64,000 bases of DNA from assembly GCF_028421645.1 (NCBI RefSeq), contig NZ_CP116887.1, positions 2,668,001 to 2,732,000 on the forward strand, given 5' to 3'. The stretch's first letter is position 1. Each line of letters begins with the position of its first letter. The DNA comes from Aneurinibacillus sp. Ricciae_BoGa-3. Its GTDB lineage: Bacteria; Bacillota; Bacilli; Aneurinibacillales; Aneurinibacillaceae. The notes below the pieces were generated by a model, which saw nothing but the letters and a program-made list of their open reading frames with translations, made no database searches and had not been told where the DNA came from. Made by a program: the position numbers and the translations under genes. This document shows, in pieces, positions 1 through 9,750 of the stretch.

Positions 1-503
1 AGCTTGGCCAACCCAAGCCCAAAAATAACCGAGAAGAAGATGACAGCCAGCATATCGCCTTTTGCCATGGAATCTATAATATTGGTTGGTACAATGTTGA
101 CAAGCGTGTCAGAGAAACTATGCTTTTCTGTTTGGGCTGTGGTTGCCACATATTTGCTGATATCCGTCTTCGTCAGATGGCTCATATCAACGCCAACGCC
201 AGGTTTTACTACATTCGCAACCAGAAGGCCAAGAATAATCGCCACCGTGGTTATGATTTCGAAGTAAATAATCGTTTTTCCGCCGAGCTTGCCGAGTTTT
301 TTAACATCGCCTACACCGGCTACACCCACTACAAGTGTTGAAATGACAATCGGTACAACAATCATCTTAATCAGGTGAATAAAGATGTCGCCGACCGGCT
401 GCAGTATCTTCCCGACATTAGAATTCCCGTAGAAGATCGCTCCTACAAGGATCCCAAGCACAAGACCGAGAAGAATTTGTCCAACAAGACCAAATTTCTT
501 CAT
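1..503 (-). CDS. dicarboxylate/amino acid:cation symporter (GltP/GltT/DctA family), N-terminal part
   Basis: Secondary transporter that imports glutamate, aspartate or C4-dicarboxylates with protons or sodium; integral membrane protein. The visible 167 residues start MKKFGLVGQILLGLVLG, followed by hydrophobic segments and the family-typical KMIVVPIVISTLVVGV stretch at about residues 50-65, then an extracytoplasmic loop and another membrane segment at the window edge. The start at 503 has a GGTGA-type RBS just upstream; a nearby upstream ATG is out of frame and quickly stopped. The gene runs off the window. Exact substrate cannot be told from the N-terminus. Confidence 0.9.
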   Translation of the reverse strand, partial: MKKFGLVGQILLGLVLGILVGAIFYGNSNVGKILQPVGDIFIHLIKMIVVPIVISTLVVGVAGVGDVKKLGKLGGKTIIYFEIITTVAIILGLLVANVVKPGVGVDMSHLTKTDISKYVATTAQTEKHSFSDTLVNIVPTNIIDSMAKGDMLAVIFFSVIFGLGLAK

Positions 504-646
504 ACCGTCACCGCTTTCATTTTTGTGTTTTTAGAGTTAGGATTTCATGTTAACTATGTTTACATTGTATTAACCCATAACAAAACACTACGCAAAGTGA
601 CAAAAAACTACAGTTCATTCTTAATTTCTCTATTGATTCTTCTCCC

Positions 647-675
647 TTGACAAACGTTAGTTTCAATTCTATCAT
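647..675 (+). promoter_or_regulatory. sigma-A type promoter for the EamA transporter
   Basis: TTGACA at 647-652, a 17-base spacer, then TATCAT at 670-675, about 60 bases upstream of the transporter start. The perfect -35 box and correct spacing make this a convincing housekeeping promoter. Confidence 0.7.
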
Positions 676-734
676 AATTTTATTTTGATATATACGTGTC
701 CATTATTGGTACAAAACAGAAAGGACTTATGAAA

Positions 735-1589
735 ATGAAACGCGGCTTTTTCCTCTTAACTCTTGCAACGATTCTTTGGGGCGGCAATTACATTTGCGGA
801 CGTTTTTTAGCACCCTCGCTGCCGGCAGCCTTGCTTAACACCATTCGGTGGGCGATCTCTACAATCATCCTTTTCGGTTTACTTTCTTCGCAAAAAAAGA
901 ATTTTCCCATTATTAGAAAATGGAAGGAATTCTCGATCCTCGGTTTTTTTGGTGTGTTCGCCTTTTCAGAATTAAATTATTTAGGGTTACGGTCCATAAG
1001 CGCATCCCAAGCCGGAATGATTTCTGCTGGGATTCCAATCGCCATCCTTGCATTTACGCCCTTTGTTCTCAAGGAACCTATCAAATTGAAGGCCTGGACG
1101 GGTGCCGCTGTATCGATCGTCGGCGTCATTCTTTTAGTCCAGGGCAAGCACGCAGCTCCCAGCCAAGGTTCTCTCATTGGGGACATCGAAATCCTTTTGT
1201 CCTGTTTGGCATGGGGACTTTATACAGTCCTTGGTAAAAAATACGGAAAAGACCTCGATCCATTGACGATGACTGCCGGAGCCTCCTTCTACGGAACCAT
1301 TTTCAGTGCGATAAGCTGCATCGGTACCGTACAGTCCAGCATGATCCACATGACCGCTAACGCATGGGCCTGTATTATCTATGTAAGCACCTTTGCGTCT
1401 GTAGGCGCCTACCTGGCATGGAATGCGGGTGTTAAAGTGGTTGGAGCTGGCCGAGCAGCACCCTACATTAACTTGCTTCCGGTTTGGACGGTTGTCTTTG
1501 GCGTTCTCCTTTTGGGCGAACAAATATCCGCAACATCGTTAATCGGGGGCGCTCTAACGATCCTTGGCGCAATTTGGGCGACTTTATAG
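735..1589 (+). CDS. EamA/DMT-superfamily transporter
   Basis: Ten-helix drug/metabolite transporter, an inner-membrane exporter of small metabolites; the substrate is unknown. It has two EamA repeats, each about 140 residues and five hydrophobic helices, the usual length for the family. In-frame starts lie at 696, 729 and 735. The AAAGGA RBS at 720-725 best fits ATG 735 (MKRGFFLLTL), with 729 possible. A strong promoter lies upstream. It is followed by an aminotransferase on the same strand after an 88-base gap with its own GGAG RBS, so the two may be co-transcribed and this could export a product linked to amino-acid metabolism (inference). Confidence 0.88.
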   Translation: MKRGFFLLTLATILWGGNYICGRFLAPSLPAALLNTIRWAISTIILFGLLSSQKKNFPIIRKWKEFSILGFFGVFAFSELNYLGLRSISASQAGMISAGIPIAILAFTPFVLKEPIKLKAWTGAAVSIVGVILLVQGKHAAPSQGSLIGDIEILLSCLAWGLYTVLGKKYGKDLDPLTMTAGASFYGTIFSAISCIGTVQSSMIHMTANAWACIIYVSTFASVGAYLAWNAGVKVVGAGRAAPYINLLPVWTVVFGVLLLGEQISATSLIGGALTILGAIWATL

Positions 1590-1677
1590 TACAAGCAACC
1601 GATTTTTACAATGACGTACATCATGAATCTATGAAACATTAAAATATCCAGAAAATAAAAACGAAGGAGAATGCATT

Positions 1678-2850
1678 ATGAGTCTTACTGCATCCAAAAA
1701 AGCGCTAAATTTAACGACAGGCATTTTCACAGAGCTAGCCAATCGAAAACAGGATGTGCTTAACAAAGGGATGGATGTAATCGATTTAAGCGTGGGCAGC
1801 CCGGATTTGCCCCCGCCTTCTTTTGTCGTTGAAACGCTTGTTAAGTATGCGAAAGACACATCCAAGTATGGCTATACATTAAAAGGATCGAAAGAATTTC
1901 ATGAGGCCGTTTCTTATTTTTACAAGCACCGTTATGCCGTCCACCTCGATCCTGATGGGGAAGTACTCCAGTTAATGGGGTCGCAGGATGGACTTGCCCA
2001 CTTAGCAACCGCAATTATTGACCCCGGCGAGTACGTCCTGGTTCCGGATCCGGGCTATCCCATTTATGAAGCAAGTGTTACGCTTGCCGGTGGAATCATT
2101 TATCCAATGCCTTTGCTGGCTGAAAATAAATTTCTGCCAAAACTTGATCAAATTCCATCAGAAATTTTAAAGAAAACAAGAATGATGATCATTAGCTATC
2201 CAGGTAATCCGGTGACGGCATTAGCGGACCAAAAATTCTTTCAAGAGGTTGTCGAGTTCGCCAAACTGCATAATATCCTGGTCGTCCATGATTTTGCGTA
2301 CTCTGAACTGATTTTTGATGAAAACCCCCAGAGCAGCTTTATGTCGATCCCGGGTGCGAAAGATATCGGGATCGAATTCAATTCACTTTCAAAGACCTTT
2401 AATATGGCAGGCTGCCGCATTGGTTATGTGGTGGGCAATGCACAAGCCTTAAACATCTTAGCTTCTTTGAAATCGCACATTGACTATGGCATTTTTTATC
2501 CGATTCAAAAAGCTGCTGAAGTGGCGCTGACTTCAGATTTCGCCCATCTACAAAAACAAGTTAAGGAATACGAGTTTCGCCGGAATACGCTAATTGCGGG
2601 ACTTGAACAAAGCGGCTGGCATATACCGAAATCTCCTGCGACGATGTTTGTTTGGGCAAAAATACCGGATGGTTGGGTGTCCAGGGAATTTGCGTTTGAA
2701 TTGATTGAACAAGCAGGGGTGGCGGTTGTTCCAGGCGATGCTTTCGGAAAACAAGGCGAAGGATATGTACGAATGGCTCTCGTTCAACCACCAGAACGGC
2801 TTGCCGAAGCAGCTGAACGGATTCAACATTTCCTTTTGAAAGCAAAATAA
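1678..2850 (+). CDS. PLP-dependent aminotransferase class I/II (LL-diaminopimelate aminotransferase-like)
   Basis: Cytoplasmic fold-type I aminotransferase of 390 residues, normal for the family. Visible landmarks are the N-terminal DLSVGSPDLPPP substrate region, the PGYPIYEA loop, SYPGNPVTA, HDFAYSEL (PLP-contacting Asp and Tyr) and the Schiff-base lysine in NSLSKTFNMAGCRIGY. This overall pattern is shared by LL-diaminopimelate, alanine and branched-chain-type aminotransferases of Firmicutes, so the substrate is not fixed by sequence reading. The start has a GGAG RBS 7-8 bases upstream. A long hairpin terminator at 2880-2951 ends the unit. Confidence 0.85.
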   Translation: MSLTASKKALNLTTGIFTELANRKQDVLNKGMDVIDLSVGSPDLPPPSFVVETLVKYAKDTSKYGYTLKGSKEFHEAVSYFYKHRYAVHLDPDGEVLQLMGSQDGLAHLATAIIDPGEYVLVPDPGYPIYEASVTLAGGIIYPMPLLAENKFLPKLDQIPSEILKKTRMMIISYPGNPVTALADQKFFQEVVEFAKLHNILVVHDFAYSELIFDENPQSSFMSIPGAKDIGIEFNSLSKTFNMAGCRIGYVVGNAQALNILASLKSHIDYGIFYPIQKAAEVALTSDFAHLQKQVKEYEFRRNTLIAGLEQSGWHIPKSPATMFVWAKIPDGWVSREFAFELIEQAGVAVVPGDAFGKQGEGYVRMALVQPPERLAEAAERIQHFLLKAK

Positions 2851-2879
2851 TTCCCCAGTATGCCGGCCCCGCAATAAAA

Positions 2880-2951
2880 AATCCCCTCCGTTGGCAGTGT
2901 AAACAACCATTGATTCAAATGGTTTCTTTATCACTGTTAACGAAGGGGATT
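2880..2951. terminator. bidirectional terminator with long nested hairpin
   Basis: The arms AATCCCCTCCGTT and AACGAAGGGGATT pair with one mismatch. A second nested inverted repeat (AACCATT/AATGGTT) lies inside. It sits between the convergent aminotransferase and ispG genes. Confidence 0.75.
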
Positions 2952-2987
2952 CCTTCTGTTTCTTATCGTAAATGGAACCTATACCTA

Positions 2988-4091
2988 CTACACATGAGCA
3001 TGTCGGCCAGGAAGGGCGCCGGTTTGCCGGTAGATTTCTGCCAGCTCGTCAATTTCCTTTTTAAGTTCGGTTACGAGCTCCGCTTCCGGGATTTTACGGG
3101 CAATTTCGCCATGTTTAAACAGCAGTCCTTCACCACGGGCACCGGCGATTCCAATATCCGCTTCCCTCGCTTCACCCGGTCCGTTTACAGCGCAGCCCAG
3201 AACAGCTACCTTTATCGGTGCCTTAACGGTGGTGAGATAGTCTTCAATCTCATTGGCAATCGAGATGAGGTCAATTTCGATCCGTCCACATGTCGGGCAC
3301 GAGATGAGTGTAGCCGCGTCTGATGCCAGCCCAAACGTCTTAAGAAGTTCGCGGGCCACCTTAATCTCTTCAACCGGATCCGCACTCAGCGAGACACGCA
3401 TGGTAGAACCGATTCCTTGCGCCAGCAGAGTCCCCAGTCCAGCCGCACTCTTAATGGTACCGGAGAAAATCGTGCCTGCTTCTGTGATGCCAAGGTGCAG
3501 CGGATAAGAGAATGCTTCAGCGGCTTTTTGGTAGGCTTCGATGGCCAGCGGCACATTCGACGCTTTGAGCGAAACAATGATATCGTGGAAATCGAGGTCT
3601 TCAAGTATGCTGATATGGTGCAGAGCGCTCTCCACCATCGCATCTGCGGTGGGATATCCATACTTATCTAACAGGTGCTTTTCTAACGAACCGGCATTTA
3701 CGCCGATCCGGATCGGAACGCCGTTTGCTTTGCAAGCTTTTACAACTTCTTCTACTTTTTCACGGCGGCCGATATTCCCCGGATTAATGCGGACTTTATC
3801 AATGCCATTTTCAATCGCCTTTAACGCGAGTTTATAGTCAAAATGAATATCCGATACGAGCGGAATGGAAATCTGCTTCTTAATTTCCTTAATCGCCTCG
3901 GCTGCCTCCATATTATTTACGGTGACACGAACGATCTGGCAGCCAGCCTCTTCCAGTCGGTGGATCTGCTCCACGGTTGCCTTCACGTCTGCTGTTTTCG
4001 TCGTTGTCATGCTCTGTACAATGACCGTGTCGCTTCCGCCAATTGTGAGATTGCCAACTTTAACCGGCCGGGTTTGTTTGCGATGATACAT
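2988..4091 (-). CDS. ispG: 4-hydroxy-3-methylbut-2-en-1-yl diphosphate synthase (flavodoxin/ferredoxin)
   Basis: IspG (GcpE) is the penultimate enzyme of the MEP isoprenoid pathway, converting MEcPP to HMBPP with a [4Fe-4S] cluster. The 367-residue protein has the TIM-barrel start ([19 protein letters not shown]), [13 protein letters not shown], the [12 protein letters not shown] segment, VRINPGNIG and the C-terminal cluster domain with Cys in SCPTCGR and in [12 protein letters not shown]. Length and motifs are those of the bacterial single-chain form. It stands alone between a terminator and the aspartase/fumarase gene transcribed in the same direction. Confidence 0.97.
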   Translation of the reverse strand: MYHRKQTRPVKVGNLTIGGSDTVIVQSMTTTKTADVKATVEQIHRLEEAGCQIVRVTVNNMEAAEAIKEIKKQISIPLVSDIHFDYKLALKAIENGIDKVRINPGNIGRREKVEEVVKACKANGVPIRIGVNAGSLEKHLLDKYGYPTADAMVESALHHISILEDLDFHDIIVSLKASNVPLAIEAYQKAAEAFSYPLHLGITEAGTIFSGTIKSAAGLGTLLAQGIGSTMRVSLSADPVEEIKVARELLKTFGLASDAATLISCPTCGRIEIDLISIANEIEDYLTTVKAPIKVAVLGCAVNGPGEAREADIGIAGARGEGLLFKHGEIARKIPEAELVTELKKEIDELAEIYRQTGALPGRHAHV

Positions 4092-4176
4092 AGTTATAAT
4101 CTCCTTTTTTTAAGGAACATCAAGATTTATTACGATTTATATATTATCACAGATTGGAGATTATGTGGGCTCAATC

Positions 4177-5559
4177 CTACACAAGGCGCTCAGGATTTAG
4201 CGCATTACGCAACTCTTCTTCCGAAATATCGCTCGTCCTTCGCGCGACTTCCCCAATGGATTCATGGGTTTTGAAGGCTTCTTTGGCAATGGCTGCCGCC
4301 TTTTCATAGCCAATCAGCGGATTCAGTGAAGTCGCCAGCGCCAGGCTCCTCTCCATTAATTCACGGCAGCGTTGTTTGTCAGCTGTAATGCCGCCAATGC
4401 AGCGCTCATCCAGCACCTTCATTCCATTTGCTAATATCGTGATAGACTGGAGGAGATTATGGGCAACCACAGGCATCATCACGTTAATTTCAAGCTGGCT
4501 GCCGAGACCGGCCACTGTAATCGCCTCCGCGTTTCCGATAACCTGAGAGCAGATCATATACATCATCTCTAGCATTACAGGATTCACTTTGCCCGGCATA
4601 ATCGACGAACCCGGCTGCACTGCAGGCAGAATAATCTCGGCGAGCCCCGTGCGCGGCCCTGAGCTTAACAGACGCAGATCGCTGGTTATCTTAATAAAAT
4701 GGAGCGCAATTTCCTTGAGCGCTTCATTGACGCGTATGGCAGCCTGGGTATTTTGCATAAACATAAAGCGATGTGTGGCCGGTTTAAACGCTAAGCCTGT
4801 CCGTTCAGCTATGTAGGCGATCGCCTTTTCTGCATACTCGGGATGCGCATTAATGCCAGTTCCAACGGCGTTGCCACCGAGGCCAATCTCAAGCAAGGTG
4901 TCTTTGGCGTGAAGCAGATTGTTATATTTATCGCGCAAGGTGGCTGCGTATCCGCCAAATTCCTGTCCGAGCCGCATGGGCACAGCATCCTGCAGATGGG
5001 TACGCCCTGATTTAATGACATCATGGAATTCTTCGGCTTTTTGCTCAAACGTCGTGCACAGTCGGTCATAGATCGGCAGCAAGTGGCGTTCGATCGTTTC
5101 TGCGGCAGCAATATTGATTGCGACATGAATCGTATCGTTTGTTGATTGTGCCATATTAACGTGGTCATTCGGATGGACCCTGCTGTAGTCACCTCTTGGC
5201 AGCCCCAGCAATTCAGCGGCTCTGCTGGCAATTACTTCGTTGGCATTCATATTCTGTGAGGTGCCTGCCCCGGCCTGAAAAGCATCCACCACAAACTCAC
5301 CGTTCAGCCTGCCTTCCATTACTTCTTCGGCTGCCTGCATAATCGCCTTTCCTACATCCGCCTTAAGCTCACCAAGCTCTGTATTCGCTTTGGCGGCTGC
5401 CCATTTAATGATCCCCTGTGCCCGAATAAAAGCCGACGGCAAATGGAGGCCACTTATTGGAAAATTCTCGACTGCACGCTGTGTCTGTGCACTGTAATAC
5501 GCCTGTTCCGGAACATTTACTTCTCCTAATGTATCGTGTGTAATGCGATATTTTCCCAT
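4177..5559 (-). CDS. aspartate ammonia-lyase (aspartase/fumarase superfamily)
   Basis: Homotetrameric lyase converting aspartate to fumarate and ammonia, or malate to fumarate if it is a class II fumarase. Signature GSSIMPGKVNP is present, with DAFQAGAGTSQNMNANEV and GRTHLQDAVPMRLGQE. The AYYSAQTQRAVENFPISG and QDAVPM wording resembles aspartase more than FumC, so aspA is favoured but fumC is not excluded. A start at 5589 is possible, but GGAGGAGG directly before ATG 5559 (MGKYRITHDTLG) points to 5559. The upstream small ORF overlaps the alternative start, so the two genes are translationally close and probably one operon. Confidence 0.85.
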   Translation of the reverse strand: MGKYRITHDTLGEVNVPEQAYYSAQTQRAVENFPISGLHLPSAFIRAQGIIKWAAAKANTELGELKADVGKAIMQAAEEVMEGRLNGEFVVDAFQAGAGTSQNMNANEVIASRAAELLGLPRGDYSRVHPNDHVNMAQSTNDTIHVAINIAAAETIERHLLPIYDRLCTTFEQKAEEFHDVIKSGRTHLQDAVPMRLGQEFGGYAATLRDKYNNLLHAKDTLLEIGLGGNAVGTGINAHPEYAEKAIAYIAERTGLAFKPATHRFMFMQNTQAAIRVNEALKEIALHFIKITSDLRLLSSGPRTGLAEIILPAVQPGSSIMPGKVNPVMLEMMYMICSQVIGNAEAITVAGLGSQLEINVMMPVVAHNLLQSITILANGMKVLDERCIGGITADKQRCRELMERSLALATSLNPLIGYEKAAAIAKEAFKTHESIGEVARRTSDISEEELRNALNPERLV

Positions 5560-5585
5560 TTGTCCTCCTCCAATTGTGCGGGTGC

Positions 5586-5783
5586 TCATTCGCTGAGCAG
5601 TTTATTTACATCCACTCCCCGCTCGGTTAGAATTTTGCGCAGTACTTGTTTATGCTGGCTTTCAAGAAACGTATTCATGCCAAGCGTCAGCGCGGCGGAT
5701 ACTTCAATATCATATAAAATATCCTCTAGCTCCTGGGTCGGCAAATCGTTATAGCGTGCGTACAAAGCTTCCATTTCTGCCAT
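5586..5783 (-). CDS. small conserved-looking protein, function unknown
   Basis: 65-residue acidic helical protein (MAEMEALYARYNDLPTQELED...) with no cysteine cluster, signal peptide or membrane segment. The RBS is GGGGAGATGG. It ends 27 bases before the preferred aspartase/fumarase start and would be co-transcribed with it. I do not recognise the family; length and clean RBS support a real gene. Confidence 0.6.
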   Translation of the reverse strand: MAEMEALYARYNDLPTQELEDILYDIEVSAALTLGMNTFLESQHKQVLRKILTERGVDVNKLLSE

Positions 5784-5897
5784 CGTTCCATCTCCCCATT
5801 CACAATTTTTTCTATTTTCCCTGCTCTTTCTATTTTAGTTGATCGAGCTTTAAAATGTGAGTCCTACCTTTCCACCGCATACAGTATGTTTATTCAT

Positions 5898-6416
5898 TTA
5901 GTGGTCCGCGTATACAATGGCTTCCGCAAGTGAACGGGCGAAGAAGTCTGGCTGGGGCTTCTTTCCTTTCAAGTCTTCTTTACCAATATAAATGGTTTTC
6001 AAACCAGCTTTATGCCCCGCCTGGATGTCCGTGTAAAAGTCACCGACCATATAACTTTTCCGCAAATCAATCCGGTGTCGCTTTGCCAAATCGAGGATCA
6101 TGCCCGCTTCCGGTTTTCGGCACCTGCATTTCTCCTTAGGCTTGTGGGTGCATGCACAAATTTCTGTCAATCGTCCCCCTGCTTGCTCTATCTGCTCTTG
6201 CATATAGGCGTGAATTTCGTCTAGTGCCTGGTGCGACATGAAGCCAAGACCCACGCCTCCCTGATTCGTTACAACAAAAACTTCATACCCGAGCTCACCT
6301 AGTCGCCGGATGGCGTCCAAAGCACCTTCCATAAAGACAAACTGGCCTACATGGTTTATGGGGTGGGGATTTTCATTGATCACCCCGTCCCGGTCAAGAA
6401 AAAAGGCCTTGTTCAT
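5898..6416 (-). CDS. HAD-IIIA family phosphatase (GmhB/HisB-type)
   Basis: Cytoplasmic phosphatase of the D,D-heptose 1,7-bisphosphate phosphatase / histidinol-phosphatase group. HAD motif I is FLDRDGVINE near the N-terminus, motif II VTNQGG, and motif IV YMVGDFYTDIQAG. Between them lies a zinc-binding loop with Cys/His in CACTHKPKEKCRCRKP, typical of GmhB. ATG 6416 (MNKAFFLDRDG) follows GGAGGG at good spacing, so the longer ORF start at 6437 is rejected. No heptose genes are adjacent, so the physiological substrate is unknown. Confidence 0.85.
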   Translation of the reverse strand: MNKAFFLDRDGVINENPHPINHVGQFVFMEGALDAIRRLGELGYEVFVVTNQGGVGLGFMSHQALDEIHAYMQEQIEQAGGRLTEICACTHKPKEKCRCRKPEAGMILDLAKRHRIDLRKSYMVGDFYTDIQAGHKAGLKTIYIGKEDLKGKKPQPDFFARSLAEAIVYADH

Positions 6417-6545
6417 AGGATCCCTCCGCTTGTACAATAATTTACAAAATGTTCTTACATAATTGATGATAGCCCCAGGGCTTGGTGATATAATAGAAAA
6501 AGCTTAAGTAGACTGCAAGCAGAACCATAGGAAGGGGTAAAAACG

Positions 6546-6794
6546 ATGAATAAACATTTCTATTGTGAAGACTGCGGTGTCTATACGTACTATTGTAATT
6601 GCCTGCCGTCCGCGCATAACCGAGAGGACAACCTGCTGGAGCGGCTTGCTCATGAGAAAAATTCGCGTCTCTCTGAGGAAGAGCTCCTCACAGCCATTCG
6701 TATGATGAAGGACAGCCGAGAAATGCGGCTTGTGATCGAGCCTACTTCAGATGGCTACTATCACGCCCATATTGAAATGAAAAGCTTAATTTAG
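6546..6794 (+). CDS. small Cys-rich hypothetical protein
   Basis: 82 residues with an N-terminal possible metal knuckle (CEDCGVYTYYCNC) and an acidic helical middle. RBS GGAAGGGG lies 8-9 bases before the start. It is divergent from the HAD gene and ends at a shared terminator. The family is not recognised; the CxxC...CxC pattern suggests zinc binding (inference). Confidence 0.65.
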   Translation: MNKHFYCEDCGVYTYYCNCLPSAHNREDNLLERLAHEKNSRLSEEELLTAIRMMKDSREMRLVIEPTSDGYYHAHIEMKSLI

Positions 6795-6822
6795 CCCACA
6801 TGATTACTATACCCTTAAAGAC

Positions 6823-6853
6823 AAAAAAAGCAGCCCGCAGCGGCTGCTTTTTT
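6823..6853. terminator. bidirectional rho-independent terminator
   Basis: AGCAGCC/GGCTGCT stem flanked by an A-run and a T-run, between convergent genes. Confidence 0.85.
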
Positions 6854-6873
6854 ACCCTTTCAAAATTGCTTCG

Positions 6874-8163
6874 TTAGATCAAGCCAAACTTTCGTGCTTC
6901 AAACGCCAGCTCTCCCCTAAATTTGGGATGAGCGATGTTAAGGAGCTCACGCGTACGCTGTGAAATACTCTTGCCGCGCATGCAGGCCACCCCATGCTCG
7001 GTTACGATATGGTCCACATCATTTTTGGACGTCGTTACGGCCGATCCGAGTGTAAGCTGTGGACGGATTCGCGAAATTTGTTCATCTTTCGTCGTCGAAT
7101 GCAGACAGATGAATCCCTTGCCATTTTTCGCGAATCGGGCTCCGCGGGCGAAATCAGCTTGCCCGCCGGTGGAGCTATAGTAGCGGCCCGCAATCGTTTC
7201 GGATGCGCACTGGCCAAGAAAGTCCACTTCAGTCGTGGCATTAATCGAAACCATATTGTCTTCCTGTCCGATGATGCGCGGATCATTCACATAATCAACC
7301 GGCTGCATTTCAACACCGGTATTTTCATCCAAAAAGTCATACAGCTTTTTTGACCCAAGAGCAAATGTTGCCACAATTTTTCCAGGGTGTAGCACTTTCT
7401 CCACACCGTTGACCACGCCTTGCTCAACCAGTTCAACCACTCCATCTGTGAGAAGCTCTGTGTGAATGCCTAGATTTGTATGGTTGCCGAGAAACCCGAT
7501 GATGGCGTTCGGGATGGCCCCAATTCCGCACTGCAAGGTTGCCCCGTTTGTAATGCGTTCCGCCACATAACTCGCAATTTTCCGGTCAGTTTCCGTGATG
7601 ATCGGCTCCCTCTGCTCATGGAGTGGGTAATCCACTTCTATATAGCCTGCGACTTGACTGATATGAACTTGATTGGCGCCAAACGTGCGCGGCATATTTT
7701 TATTTATTTCCAGAAAAAACGGCACTTTGCCGATGAACGAAGCAACGTAATCAGCTTCGGTGCCCAGCGAGAAATAGCCATGTTCATCGATAGGCGATGC
7801 GCTTGCCAGGATTAACGAAGTCTTGGTCGTTTCCCTTAGAATTCGCGGCACTTCATGAAAGTGATTGGGTACCAGCTCGCATTTTCCTGCAAGATAGGCT
7901 TTACGGGAAGCTGTACTAAGAAAATAGGCAACATGCCGAAGGTGATCGCCGTACTCCCCCCAGATATAACGGCGCTCTTTCAGTGCATGCATCTGGTGAA
8001 TCCGCACGCCATTCAACCGGGCAGCGTTCGCCTCAATCGTATCAAGCAGCACGACAGGTTCACCGTTGGCCAGCGGGACAATTAAATCATCCCCATCCCG
8101 AATAAAATCAAGCACCTCTTCCACTGTTTTTCTTTTGTTCTCATATTTTACAATCTGATTCAT
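6874..8163 (-). CDS. acetyl-CoA hydrolase/transferase family protein (4-hydroxybutyrate CoA-transferase type)
   Basis: Cytoplasmic class I CoA-transferase, about 430 residues. The N-terminal domain spans about residues 1-190 and the C-terminal domain about 220-425, with LQCGIGAIPNAI, the HTELLTDGVVEL segment carrying the likely catalytic Glu, and YYSSTGGQADFARGA. The family moves CoA between acetate and other acyl groups or hydrolyses acetyl-CoA. The in-frame GTG at 8175 overlaps the GGTGGAGG RBS, so ATG 8163 is used. Monocistronic by appearance; the acyl substrate cannot be read from sequence. Confidence 0.9.
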   Translation of the reverse strand: MNQIVKYENKRKTVEEVLDFIRDGDDLIVPLANGEPVVLLDTIEANAARLNGVRIHQMHALKERRYIWGEYGDHLRHVAYFLSTASRKAYLAGKCELVPNHFHEVPRILRETTKTSLILASASPIDEHGYFSLGTEADYVASFIGKVPFFLEINKNMPRTFGANQVHISQVAGYIEVDYPLHEQREPIITETDRKIASYVAERITNGATLQCGIGAIPNAIIGFLGNHTNLGIHTELLTDGVVELVEQGVVNGVEKVLHPGKIVATFALGSKKLYDFLDENTGVEMQPVDYVNDPRIIGQEDNMVSINATTEVDFLGQCASETIAGRYYSSTGGQADFARGARFAKNGKGFICLHSTTKDEQISRIRPQLTLGSAVTTSKNDVDHIVTEHGVACMRGKSISQRTRELLNIAHPKFRGELAFEARKFGLI

Positions 8164-8342
8164 TCTGGCCTCCACCTATCTTTGAGTTATCTTTACTCAA
8201 ACTATCCCATCCCATGCAAACACAGATGGTTCTCGTTTCCATCATAATTTCGGAACGACGCAAACACAATAAGTATATTATGAAGAAAACGTCAAAAAAT
8301 CCATCCTCCTGTACAGGAAGATGGATTGGTTTTCCGCAATAT

Positions 8343-8744
8343 TTACGCTTTTTGTTTCGCTCTGGTCACTTCTGATTCGACAACCTGCATCTCGCCGACC
8401 CCGCGGATTAATTTCCGTGCATAAACAGTCTTTGGTTGAAGAATACCTACCATATAATCGATCGCAGCTTCAGGATCCACTGTCTCACCGCATGTGTAGC
8501 AATCAAGGGCGGCAAAACCTTTCTCAGGGTACGTATGAATCGAAATATGACTCTCCGAAAGCATTATAAGCACGGTTGCCCCCTGCGGCTCAAACTGTTT
8601 CGCCTGAACAGATAAAACCGTTGCTCCGCAAGCTTCCGCAGCTTCTACCATGTGATGCTGAAGTAATTCGGCATTGTTGAGTTTTTCAAAATCTACACCC
8701 CAAGTATCAATTGCTACATGTCTTCCGAAAGTTGAATATTCCAT
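8343..8744 (-). CDS. speD: S-adenosylmethionine decarboxylase proenzyme
   Basis: Makes decarboxylated SAM, the aminopropyl donor for spermidine. The small prokaryotic SpeH type is autocleaved before Ser in LSESHISIHTYPE, which creates the pyruvoyl group; the motif is intact at about residues 61-73. The Cys of DCYTCGE is also present. The protein is 133 residues from ATG 8744 (MEYSTFGRHVAIDTWG), preceded by AGGAGGGG; a longer ORF start at 8807 has no RBS. Upstream, 8802-8838 carries an ATTCACT/AGTGAAT inverted repeat that may form a leader hairpin. Confidence 0.95.
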   Translation of the reverse strand: MEYSTFGRHVAIDTWGVDFEKLNNAELLQHHMVEAAEACGATVLSVQAKQFEPQGATVLIMLSESHISIHTYPEKGFAALDCYTCGETVDPEAAIDYMVGILQPKTVYARKLIRGVGEMQVVESEVTRAKQKA

Positions 8745-8932
8745 TCTTTCGGCCCCCCTCCTAGCAAATTTTTGGTAAAGATTATCGCTAGGACCTACGT
8801 CATTCACTTATTTCGAGGAGAAACTTCCTTGAGTGAATCCTGGTTCCTAATTTATATCACAAAAAAGAAAATAACATGTTTAAACACAAGATGCAATCTT
8901 TTTTTGTGCAGGGTTCATTCCACAATTTTATC

Positions 8933-9520
8933 TTATGCTTCTAATACAAAAAGTTGATGAGAGAGTTTATTTAATTGGCGGTCAATTTCTTCGGTAGGCA
9001 GAGACATATGGTATCTTTCATTGCGCATATCGAGAAGCTGATCAATGTAGAAACGCACCCAGGAGATTTCATCTTCGACGCCGCATCTTTCAAACAGGCG
9101 CTGAAGTTCACCGGCTGTGTCTTTAAATTGATACACAACCTTGTCCTCGGTTCCTCTGCGTTCCACAATCTTCATAACATTACCCGCGCCATAATAATAA
9201 ATCATGGTGTATGTAGGGTAAAAACGATGCGCAACCCCGGTCCCTTTAAATTTCTTCACCGCCATCCTCATCTGGTTGGCAAGCTTCATATCCGAAATTG
9301 TGCAGGTTCCATCAAACGTATAGAGATTTCCCATTCGTTTAAAAGAGAGAGGAACTTTTGTCTCTTTATCCGTAAGGACAATCTCTGTTTCTCCGTTCTC
9401 ATAAATCCTTATCTCCGTCTGAAATTCCGCCGCTTGAAACAGATCGATAAACGACTGCAGTTCCGCTGGGTTCAGCTTAAGAACCATTTTTTTGTATTCG
9501 GTGGCTACTCGTTGAGCCAT
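8933..9520 (-). CDS. conserved hypothetical protein of Paenibacillaceae type
   Basis: 195 residues beginning MAQRVATEYKKMVLKLNP, with a beta-rich middle and a helical C-terminus ending HQLFVLEA. From memory, relatives in Brevibacillus and Paenibacillus carry the misleading label 'non-ribosomal peptide synthetase module', but no NRPS motif (A, T or C domain) is visible here. ATG 9520 follows GGGAGAGA; the 259-residue ORF start at 9712 is rejected because its extra N-terminus is AT-rich with no RBS. Function unknown. Confidence 0.75.
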   Translation of the reverse strand: MAQRVATEYKKMVLKLNPAELQSFIDLFQAAEFQTEIRIYENGETEIVLTDKETKVPLSFKRMGNLYTFDGTCTISDMKLANQMRMAVKKFKGTGVAHRFYPTYTMIYYYGAGNVMKIVERRGTEDKVVYQFKDTAGELQRLFERCGVEDEISWVRFYIDQLLDMRNERYHMSLPTEEIDRQLNKLSHQLFVLEA

Positions 9521-9750
9521 ACAAATCTCTCCCATAATTTTTTTACTGCTGACTCTATTATAACGAAAATCCATAAACAATATCCAATGGTTTACGCCAT
9601 TGAAAGACAGAGAAAAACGGAGCAATCTGAATTTAAACTTTAAAAATGGCAATTGAATCTTAAACGGGAACGTTATATTATAAAAAATTAACTTTTCCAT
9701 CTGAAACGACAAGCATATATCCTAGAATACCCATCAAGTATACCAAAAAT

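Noticed and set aside
8933..9520. Non-ribosomal peptide synthetase module
   Set aside because: Relatives carry this label by annotation drift; no adenylation, thiolation or condensation motifs are visible in 195 residues.
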